Source of the DNA: a virus
Virus record (IMG/VR): IMGVR_UViG_3300005095_000050
Span: 1-21,072 of that record
Length of the DNA: 21,072 nt
Direction: 5' to 3' (one strand)
Below the pieces are notes generated by a model. The model was not told where the DNA came from, did not search any database, and saw only the letters and a list, made by a program, of their open reading frames with translations. The translations under genes were made by a program, and so were the position numbers. Positions 16,150 to 20,983 of the stretch are shown piece by piece. Within the stretch, counting starts at the first letter, position 1. The number at the start of each line of letters is the position of its first letter.

Positions 16150-16859
16150 AGCCAAGCCTTTTTAAATTGTTTAGTATCATAAAATGTAGTCGTTGACATT
16201 AATGATTTTTTTTCATTTTCATATTTCTTAAGAAGTAAAGCTGTAGTGTCCTGATCAACTGACGACGAATATGACATTGTTGTGTAGTACTTTATACCCT
16301 CTATTAAAGCATTTTCTATATACGCTATTTCGTCATAACTAATGTTATCTATATCAGGAATAACACTACATGTAGCAATTGATTGAATAATCTCTTCATC
16401 TCTTGGCATAAAAGAGAAATCAGTAACTCTGTATATATTCGAAGTAAGGTATTCAAATTTATTGAATGCACTTTTAAGTTTGCTAGTTATTTGATCTTCA
16501 ATCAACACATCGTTAACAGACAATAATATTTCATTTATTTCAGAACCAACCGATTCAGTAGTTATTGCTACATTTGGTATGATGGATTCGTCATATGTTT
16601 TTAGCCAATTTAGTATATCGTCTTCAGTCATAGATTCTATTGTTACAGAATCAAGATCTGTTCTAACTCTATTGTTTAACTTTAGTATTAAAGAAAAATT
16701 GTAATCTGTAAAATCTCTTGTTATAGAAAAAGCTAATAGTCTTTTAAAGAAATGAGTAGTCTTTGCTATATCGTTTATAACAATAGATATTAAATTAGTT
16801 AAATCATCATCGCTTATAGACATATCTCTAACAAAAAATTTATATTTTTGTATGTCCAT
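16146..16859 (-). CDS. Putative head-tail adaptor or tail protein
   Basis: A 237-residue acidic, Ile/Asp/Ser-rich protein with AAGGA six bases before its ATG. It begins MDIQKYKFFVRDMSISDDDL and is predicted largely helical, ending in IENALIEGIKYYTTMSYSSSV with a terminal helix (LLLKKYENEKKSLMS). Location right after the large terminase and before the fibres, and an all-helical plan with a C-terminal helix, fit an adaptor that docks on the portal. I do not see a diagnostic family motif, so this is inference from context. It is coupled by an ATGA overlap to the 149-residue fibre-attachment protein. Confidence 0.65.
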   Translation of the reverse strand: MDIQKYKFFVRDMSISDDDLTNLISIVINDIAKTTHFFKRLLAFSITRDFTDYNFSLILKLNNRVRTDLDSVTIESMTEDDILNWLKTYDESIIPNVAITTESVGSEINEILLSVNDVLIEDQITSKLKSAFNKFEYLTSNIYRVTDFSFMPRDEEIIQSIATCSVIPDIDNISYDEIAYIENALIEGIKYYTTMSYSSSVDQDTTALLLKKYENEKKSLMSTTTFYDTKQFKKAWL

Positions 16860-16894
16860 ACAAAATCCTTACTTATTGTTTTATAAATTATACA

Positions 16895-18391
16895 TTAAAA
16901 CACATATGGGTTATTGTAGTTTTGATAAAACGATAAATCACTGTCATAATCTATTGGTTCATTATATGATATATCAATAAGTGTTAGCTGAGATATACTG
17001 TCAACTAAGTCGTCATGCTTTGCTAATATTGATTCGTTTGTTATTAACTCCATCTCATGCTTTAATTCATTTACAAAATCTTTTATATGTGTTTTTGGTA
17101 ACCACAATTTACCAAGCTCAACTATAGGTTGTAGAGCTTTTATAACAGATAGTTTAGCTTTGGTTCTACTAACCATCTGTAAATTAAAATATTTGCCTCT
17201 TCTGTTCATTTCATTGTATATAAACGTCTTCATTGATAATTGAAAAGCAACTTTTTCAAGAACCACAGCTGATGGATTCCATCTATCAACAAACTCAAAT
17301 ATCTTATCTATTGTCTTGTCTGGTTTTATCCTTCCAAAAAATCCATCAACTAGATACCAATTTCTATTGCTGTCTATTCCAACGACAGATATTGCTGTAT
17401 AATCTGCATATGATTTTTCTGATACAGCCAAATCTACTGATATGTAGTAGTTCATTTTTCTCAGTTTATCTTTTATATCATCTATATTATAATAGTTTAT
17501 ATTATCAAGATTAAACAGTAAATCATCCTTAGGTGTAACTTCAAGCATATATTCCTGGTAAAATGATCTTTCTCTACCTTTATCTTTTAGATCTTCATAA
17601 ACGCTTCTAACATATTCTTTAGTGAATCTGTCTTCCCACGAAGTAACTAAATTGTTCCAATCATCTGGAGGGAATTCTTCAGCTACAGGCAATTGTAGCG
17701 TTACCCATTGATCTGAATTTACTAACTCTAATAATAAGCTATCTTCGTGTATAGGAGTTCCAATGAAAATGAACTCAAATCTATTTGGATTAATCGCTGG
17801 AGTAACTACATCATAGAACCAATTTTTTAATTTATTCCTAGCCTCTTTAGTCTGTTGTTTTGTTTCATTTTCAATATCATCAAGAATTACTATATTAGGT
17901 CTTTTATTCATTATCTTAGTACCTCTCATACTTTGCCCAGAACCACGACCCTTAATATAGAACATTTTGTTAACTTCTTTATTATATATATAAAGAGTTG
18001 GATCGTCATCTAATCTTTTTTTTCTTATTTCAAGTACTTCAGATAGCTTAGAGCTTTCTATCATTGAGGCTATAGTTTCTATAGTAGCCTGAACCATTGA
18101 TACGACGTCCTGTATAATAAGTATATACTCAAAGTCCCCAAAGTTTGGCTTCTTTCCTAATTGTAACCATTCAAGTATTAAATGTATTATCTTTGTTGAC
18201 TTACCAAGTCCTCTATGGCATTCCAATACTTTTTTTCTATGTTTTGATAATACATGGTCTACTAACATAAAATGAGCTTGTGCGGGCTTGTTTTCTTCTT
18301 CAAAGTATGTATCGAACCAAAGGAAGTGTTTTATTGTGTCTTTGTTTTTTGGAACATATGGTTCGTCATATCTAGGTCTGCTTATTATCAC
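16895..18391 (-). CDS. terL: Terminase large subunit
   Basis: The DNA-packaging ATPase and nuclease, 498 residues from GTG at 18391. GAGGA lies eight bases before that GTG; the TTG at 18397 would be only two bases from it. Motifs: Walker A CHRGLGKST at residues 58-66, Walker B NIVILDDIE at 166-174 with two acidic residues, coupling motif FIGTP at 209-213, and the RNase H-like nuclease with Asp320 (ISVDLAVS), Glu379 (VVLEKVAF) and HDDLVD at 459-464. All expected catalytic positions are present and length is normal. It follows the lysis genes, with a 59-residue ORF overlapping its first 20 bases. It cuts concatemers and drives DNA through the portal, presumably recruited by the small subunit at 19813-20454. 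Confidence 0.95.
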   Translation of the reverse strand: MIISRPRYDEPYVPKNKDTIKHFLWFDTYFEEENKPAQAHFMLVDHVLSKHRKKVLECHRGLGKSTKIIHLILEWLQLGKKPNFGDFEYILIIQDVVSMVQATIETIASMIESSKLSEVLEIRKKRLDDDPTLYIYNKEVNKMFYIKGRGSGQSMRGTKIMNKRPNIVILDDIENETKQQTKEARNKLKNWFYDVVTPAINPNRFEFIFIGTPIHEDSLLLELVNSDQWVTLQLPVAEEFPPDDWNNLVTSWEDRFTKEYVRSVYEDLKDKGRERSFYQEYMLEVTPKDDLLFNLDNINYYNIDDIKDKLRKMNYYISVDLAVSEKSYADYTAISVVGIDSNRNWYLVDGFFGRIKPDKTIDKIFEFVDRWNPSAVVLEKVAFQLSMKTFIYNEMNRRGKYFNLQMVSRTKAKLSVIKALQPIVELGKLWLPKTHIKDFVNELKHEMELITNESILAKHDDLVDSISQLTLIDISYNEPIDYDSDLSFYQNYNNPYVF

Positions 18392-18551
18392 TAGCAAATT
18401 CCTCGTTATATTGTTTTATCTGATTGTTTAAGAATTCGTTTATTTCTTTGCATTTACTTAGTTCTTCTTTTAAATCTCTAAGATCGTTTATCATTTTTAT
18501 AAAATCTTCTAACGATAAAAGCACTTGATTATTCTTTATTTTCGTTTCCAT
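18372..18551 (-). CDS. Small coiled-coil protein before the large terminase
   Basis: A 59-residue ORF beginning MEDTKI-like as METKIKNNQVLLSLEDFIKM, with AAGG six bases before ATG 18551. It overlaps the o-spanin gene by 23 bases and the large terminase start by 20. Residues 13-50 form a regular charged helix with Leu/Ile at heptad spacing (LRDLKEELSKCKEINEFL), so a coiled-coil dimer is likely. Good ribosome site, overlaps with both neighbours and lack of any other gene in this stretch argue that it is real. Function unknown; it could assist terminase or be a lysis accessory. Confidence 0.65.
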   Translation of the reverse strand: METKIKNNQVLLSLEDFIKMINDLRDLKEELSKCKEINEFLNNQIKQYNEEFASDNKQT

Positions 18552-18726
18552 TTATTACCTTGTATTTTATTATCGTTGGTTCTTTGTTTGTGTAGTTGTA
18601 CTCGTATGTTTGCAGTTTAGGACACTTTTGCTTTATGTATATATACTTTACTTTCCGTTCGCACCCATTAATAAACAATAGTATGATAACCGATAGAAGT
18701 ATTAATGTCAGTTTTGTTTGTTTCAT
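18529..18726 (-). CDS. Outer-membrane spanin lipoprotein (Rz1-like)
   Basis: A 65-residue protein from ATG 18726; a TTG at 18732 is possible but less likely. The N-terminus is a lipoprotein signal: MKQTK, a hydrophobic run LTLILLSVIILLF, then INGC with the lipidated Cys at residue 22. The mature part is about 44 residues (KVKYIYIKQKCPKLQTYEYN), and VKxxYIKxxCPxLxxY is a usual o-spanin pattern. Its first 59 bases are nested out of frame within the end of the i-spanin gene, the classical Rz/Rz1 overlapped layout. Together with the i-spanin it spans the periplasm and fuses inner and outer membranes at the last step of lysis. It shows that the host has an outer membrane. Confidence 0.88.
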   Translation of the reverse strand: MKQTKLTLILLSVIILLFINGCERKVKYIYIKQKCPKLQTYEYNYTNKEPTIIKYKVINGNENKE

Positions 18727-18958
18727 TCTCAATTCTTTTTTTTGTTTGTTTTTTTAACTCGTTCATTCTACTTTCAAACGTTCTTGCGTATTCTTTCTGT
18801 TGTTTGGATAAAGCGTCACTAATAATCTGGTTCTGCTCATAGATCTTTATTTCTTTTTCAAGATCTTTGACTTGTTTCTCTGAATAAAATATGAAAACTA
18901 TTACAAACAATAAGAAAACTATTATCACATAAAAAATCCAATCTTTAAAAAAACTCAT
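18668..18958 (-). CDS. Inner-membrane spanin (Rz-like)
   Basis: A 96-residue type II membrane protein. Residues 7-25 (WIFYVIIVFLLFVIVFIFY) are one N-terminal membrane anchor. Residues 27-80 are a Lys/Glu/Gln-rich periplasmic coiled coil (KQVKDLEKEIKIYEQNQ and SRMNELKKQTKKRIENE). AAAGG is six bases before the ATG, and the ATG overlaps the endolysin stop (ATGA). This architecture, and the o-spanin nested in its 3' end, identify it as the i-spanin of a two-component system. Confidence 0.88.
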   Translation of the reverse strand: MSFFKDWIFYVIIVFLLFVIVFIFYSEKQVKDLEKEIKIYEQNQIISDALSKQQKEYARTFESRMNELKKQTKKRIENETNKTDINTSIGYHTIVY

Positions 18959-19362
18959 AACTCACCTTTTATTTCAAAGTGGTATGGATCATGACCACCG
19001 TTTATATTGTATGTCAATCCCCATTCAAGGCATATTCCGTTCCTTCTTGCGCATCTAAGCATTGCTCTACCAATCTCAAGCCATTTGTCTTCATTGCCAA
19101 CTAAAGACCAAACAGGGTGTCCATCAACATAAGGAACTATGTCTACTGCTAGTCCTAGTTGATGAGCTGACTTTCTATTGTACCCATCTAAATAGCTCTT
19201 ACCTTGCTTGTATAGCTTATTTTGTTCTTCAGCAGTCCTTAGTCCAGACACTACCATAAAGTCTACTCTAGTATTTGCTAATGCACAGTGTAGTGTATCT
19301 ATCAGCTTTTGGTTTAATCCCTTCATCCTTCTTATCGAAGTTTTTGAAAATTTAAAACTCAT
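18955..19362 (-). CDS. Endolysin, M15 family L,D-/D,D-peptidase
   Basis: A 135-residue peptidoglycan peptidase that cleaves the stem peptide during lysis. The zinc site is complete: SAHQLGLAVD gives His67 and Asp74, and DPYHFE gives His128. Glu113 in LEWG is the catalytic acid. VVSGLRTAEEQNKLY (residues 37-51) is the conserved SGxRs..eQ..LY segment of M15C enzymes such as T5 endolysin. The start is decided by AAGGA, six bases before ATG 19362; an in-frame ATG at 19368 directly abuts that site. The ATG overlaps the stop of the 29-residue ORF upstream. There is no signal peptide, so release depends on the holin. It is a single catalytic domain of normal family size. Confidence 0.93.
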   Translation of the reverse strand: MSFKFSKTSIRRMKGLNQKLIDTLHCALANTRVDFMVVSGLRTAEEQNKLYKQGKSYLDGYNRKSAHQLGLAVDIVPYVDGHPVWSLVGNEDKWLEIGRAMLRCARRNGICLEWGLTYNINGGHDPYHFEIKGEL

Positions 19363-19448
19363 TCGCATTCCTTGATTATGTATACGGATATAATAACACC
19401 AACGATAATAGAAAATATTGAGTAGTAAACAAAAAAGTATTCATTCAC
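19359..19448 (-). CDS. Tiny membrane peptide between holin and endolysin (29 residues)
   Basis: A GTG-started ORF filling the 76-bp gap exactly. Its GTG overlaps the holin TGA (GTGA) and its TGA overlaps the endolysin ATG (ATGA), so both ends show the coupling used throughout this operon. The product begins MNEYFFVYYSIFS and continues IIVGVIISVYIIKECE: one hydrophobic segment of about 20 residues with a short charged end. The Shine-Dalgarno match (AAGAAAG) is weak, so expression would rely on re-initiation after the holin. A single-pass peptide at this spot could be an antiholin or lysis-timing factor, but that is inference. The next frame also has a short hydrophobic ORF, which lowers confidence a little. 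Confidence 0.5.
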   Translation of the reverse strand: MNEYFFVYYSIFSIIVGVIISVYIIKECE

Positions 19449-19810
19449 TTTTTGCTTTCTTGATTGTGATATCTAAGTATCTCTTCTTTTAGTGTTTCTG
19501 AACCAATTTTCTCAGCTATAGCAAGCTCCATAAGATAAATCCCTCTAGGACCTAAATGCCCTAATATAGAACCAACTCCAGCCGATAAAATAATATTATC
19601 ACTATATCCATAAACCAACAAAAATGCAGGCAAACCAACGCTAACTGACCCAACTATGTCTATAATAAGAAAAATTATTACTTTCCTTAAAGAATACCCA
19701 TCTTTCTTTCTTCTAATAAAAGAACCAAGTCCTGAAGCCAATAATCCAGCAAAAACAATTATATATTCAGTTAAACTTAATTGTGTTTTCATAGTGTCAT
19801 TCCTATCCAT
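19445..19810 (-). CDS. Holin
   Basis: A 121-residue protein with three likely membrane segments: about residues 13-33 (TEYIIVFAGLLASGLGSFI), 43-70 (VIIFLIIDIVGSVSVGLPAF and following) and 73-95 (IILSAGVGSILGHLGPRGI), then a charged C-terminal helix. The pattern of a loop RRKKDGYS, three helices and a GxxGxLGxxG element resembles holins of the LydA/class I type. It lies at the head of a holin, peptide, endolysin, spanin cassette. Two in-frame ATGs have plausible ribosome sites: 19810 (AAAGGA, nine bases away) and 19792 (AGGA, eight bases away). Long and short forms, differing by the charged MDRNDT, may both be made. It permeabilises the inner membrane to release the endolysin. Confidence 0.82.
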   Translation of the reverse strand: MDRNDTMKTQLSLTEYIIVFAGLLASGLGSFIRRKKDGYSLRKVIIFLIIDIVGSVSVGLPAFLLVYGYSDNIILSAGVGSILGHLGPRGIYLMELAIAEKIGSETLKEEILRYHNQESKK

Positions 19811-19812
19811 TT

Positions 19813-20454
19813 TTATTTTTCCTTTGCTACAAGCTCTATAATTTTATCAGCACTAACGCCTTGTAGCTTACTTGCTATTTTATCAAGTTTATCGTTTATC
19901 TCTGTTATATCTGAATTATTTCTAAGATCAATGTTTACCTCTATGCCTTTATCGTCTTGAGGTTTTCTTGTCTCATTCAAAAATATCTCTACATACTTGG
20001 CTCTGTCTCTTTCTGACATTTTATCAGAAAAGATCTTCTTTGTTACAAGCTCCAATACTTTTATTCTCTCTAATGCAAACATTGTGTAAGTAGAAGTAGT
20101 AAGAAGAGCAACTATTGATTTATAAATCTTTGAATTCTCTAATCTCTTTGCTTTAATCTCAATAGATGACTTCGATAATTCATCACCTTCATTTTTGTTA
20201 ACTCCCCATTCTCTAGCTTTGTTTGGATCAGTAACTACGCACATTTCAGGAAAAGCATACTTAAAACTCTCAACCCTTCCTCTTCTCTCTATAAACCTCT
20301 TCCTAACGTATAATACAGTTTTGATTATTTTATGATAATCATCAGAACCAATATCTGAAGCAAGACTAAGTATTTCCGCTGGTTCTATTTCATCAATTAA
20401 TCCAGCTTCTTTGACAACAGATGATATTAATTCCAACTTCTCTTTTAGAGCCAA
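19813..20454 (-). CDS. Probable terminase small subunit
   Basis: A 213-residue helical protein. The start is a TTG at 20454 with AAGGA seven bases upstream; the next Met is about residue 71, so TTG is the only reasonable start. It overlaps the upstream gene by 10 bases. Residues 50-71 (VRKRFIERRGRVESFKYAFPEM) resemble the helix-turn-helix-adjacent part of small terminases (R..A...AfPe). Residues 126-162 (FALERIKVLELVTKKIFSDK, then MSERDRAKYVEIFLNE) follow the RI.vL..i......DR.kA.e.fl.et pattern typical of that family. The C-terminus is a coiled coil suited to ring assembly. Placement ahead of lysis and terL parallels T7-like genomes, where lysis genes also mix with terminase genes. It probably recognises the packaging site. 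Confidence 0.62.
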   Translation of the reverse strand: MALKEKLELISSVVKEAGLIDEIEPAEILSLASDIGSDDYHKIIKTVLYVRKRFIERRGRVESFKYAFPEMCVVTDPNKAREWGVNKNEGDELSKSSIEIKAKRLENSKIYKSIVALLTTSTYTMFALERIKVLELVTKKIFSDKMSERDRAKYVEIFLNETRKPQDDKGIEVNIDLRNNSDITEINDKLDKIASKLQGVSADKIIELVAKEK

Positions 20455-20651
20455 CCTATAATCCTTTTAATCTTATAAACAAGTCTACTAATGTTTCTTT
20501 TTAAGAAATAGAACCAAGCAGTTAGCCTATACCATCTGATAGCAAACTTCAACACATCATCATTTGATGCCCCAACTTTATCTCTAATTGATCTTAATTG
20601 CTCAATAGTTTTCTTTTTAGCGGTAATGCTTAATTGATCTTCTCTTCCCAT
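20445..20651 (-). CDS. Small ribbon-helix-helix-like protein, first gene of the operon
   Basis: A 68-residue basic protein with AAGGA six bases before the ATG. Residues 6-47 (QLSITAKKKTIEQLRSIRDK, then VGASNDDVLKFAIRWY) have the layout of a ribbon-helix-helix DNA-binding domain: a short strand, helix, turn with Gly-Ala-Ser, then a second helix. The last 22 residues are aromatic and basic (WFYFLKRNISRLVYKIKRII), possibly a membrane-associating or dimer helix. It is the promoter-proximal gene, 36 bases from the -10 box of a strong promoter that overlaps an 18-bp palindrome. An autoregulator of the operon is therefore an attractive inference. It could instead be a packaging accessory of the adjacent small terminase. 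Confidence 0.65.
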   Translation of the reverse strand: MGREDQLSITAKKKTIEQLRSIRDKVGASNDDVLKFAIRWYRLTAWFYFLKRNISRLVYKIKRIIGWL

Positions 20652-20670
20652 TTGTGATCCTTTTAATTTG

Positions 20671-20699
20671 TTGATATTATTGATAAATTATACTATAAT
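20671..20699 (+). promoter_or_regulatory. Rightward sigma70-type promoter, face-to-face with the leftward one
   Basis: On the plus strand TTGATA (20671-20676), 17-bp spacer, TATAAT (20694-20699). The boxes match those of the leftward promoter, and the two -10 regions sit within the same 13 bp. Transcription would start near 20706, at the edge of the palindrome, and run right through a 300-bp stretch without a clear gene toward sequence outside the window. Because A/T-rich DNA yields promoter-like matches by chance, I hold this less firmly than the leftward promoter. Confidence 0.5.
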
Positions 20700-20715
20700 A
20701 GTTTTTGTGTATCAA
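20687..20715 (-). promoter_or_regulatory. Leftward sigma70-type promoter of the late operon
   Basis: Read on the minus strand: TTGATA (20715-20710), 17-bp spacer, TATAAT (20692-20687). The -10 is consensus and the -35 differs by one base (TTGATA for TTGACA). Transcription would start near 20680, giving a leader of about 30 bases before the first gene, which has AAGGA at 20662-20658. The -35 lies inside an 18-bp palindrome. Confidence 0.75.
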
Positions 20716-20724
20716 CTGATACAC
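20707..20724. promoter_or_regulatory. 18-bp palindromic operator
   Basis: GTGTATCA AC TGATACAC is a perfect inverted repeat with 8-bp arms and a 2-bp centre. It covers the -35 box of the leftward promoter and the expected start site of the rightward one, so a bound protein could repress both. The adjacent ribbon-helix-helix-like gene product is a candidate binder. A short RNA hairpin is an alternative, but the 2-base loop makes a DNA site more likely. Confidence 0.6.
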
Positions 20725-20783
20725 TTTAGCTTTCCTGTGTTTGCACAATGTGTAGTTCTTTATTTTTTCATCCTTTTCTCTAC

Positions 20784-20810
20784 AAGAGGAGTTTAGCCCC
20801 TTCTCCTCTT
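20784..20810. other. Stem-loop in the non-coding right region
   Basis: AAGAGGAG (20784-20791) and CTCCTCTT (20803-20810) are perfect complements around an 11-nt loop that contains four C residues, unusual in this A/T-rich DNA. Neither strand has a U run after it, so it is not a standard intrinsic terminator. It may stop or protect the rightward transcript, or be a structural element of the control region. Confidence 0.5.
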
Positions 20811-20820
20811 ACTCAACCAC

Positions 20821-20880
20821 AAAAGAAAATAAGAAAAAGAAAAAGCAACATAAAAAGAAAAAGAACAAAAGAAAAGTATA
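20821..20880 (+). other. Purine-rich tract
   Basis: Nearly all bases on the plus strand are A or G over 55-60 bp, arranged as AAAAG/AAAAAGA runs broken by a few C and T. It lies between the stem-loop and the octamer cluster, with no ribosome site or gene. It could be an intrinsically curved or easily melted segment near an origin. No function is shown by the sequence itself. Confidence 0.5.
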
Positions 20881-20888
20881 TAAATATT

Positions 20889-20983
20889 AGAACCAACAAG
20901 TATTTATATAACTAATATATTCTCTCTGTTGGTTCTATACTATTGGTTCTAAATAATTAGAATAATATTTTTTATAGAACCAA
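20889..20983. repeat. Cluster of four AGAACCAA octamers in inverted pairs
   Basis: Exact copies lie at 20889 (plus), 20929 (minus), 20943 (minus) and 20976 (plus). The first two extend to an 11-bp inverted repeat, TAGAACCAACA (20888-20898) and TGTTGGTTCTA (20927-20937), separated by an A/T-rich 28-bp spacer. The outer copies are likewise inverted with extended AGAACCAACAA arms. This is the densest group in the window and lies outside any gene, beside a nearly pure A/T segment. Confidence 0.8.

Larger units (their letters stand above)
315..20983. repeat. Dispersed octamer AGAACCAA / TTGGTTCT, 40 copies
   Basis: By eye I count 40 exact copies. AGAACCAA on the plus strand starts at 315, 882, 1341, 2831, 2975, 4432, 6429, 6900, 7388, 9024, 10317, 11669, 11879, 12160, 14717, 16542, 17815, 19568, 19721, 20344, 20510, 20889 and 20976. 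TTGGTTCT starts at 398, 977, 1130, 3009, 3145, 4510, 4693, 4852, 6287, 6629, 6938, 8265, 12174, 17160, 18576, 20929 and 20943. One-base variants such as AGAACCAC, AGAACCAG, TGAACCAA and AGAGCCAA also recur. Most copies lie within genes. They encode Gly-Ser, Leu-Val, Trp-Phe, Glu-Pro, Asn-Gln or Arg-Thr depending on frame and strand. Confidence 0.93.

Noticed and set aside
16870-16900. TATAAT-like box upstream of the putative adaptor gene as an internal promoter.
   Set aside because: No acceptable -35 hexamer lies 16-18 bases upstream, and such boxes are common by chance in this A/T-rich DNA.
20748-20915. A plus-strand ORF of 55 residues, Lys/Arg-rich, starting at ATG 20748.
   Set aside because: There is no ribosome site before the ATG, and its basic composition is simply what the purine-rich tract encodes. 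It also runs across the stem-loop and the octamer.
315-20983. Explaining the octamer by codon preference or a repeated peptide.
   Set aside because: Copies occur in all three frames on both strands and also in non-coding DNA, encoding six different dipeptides.
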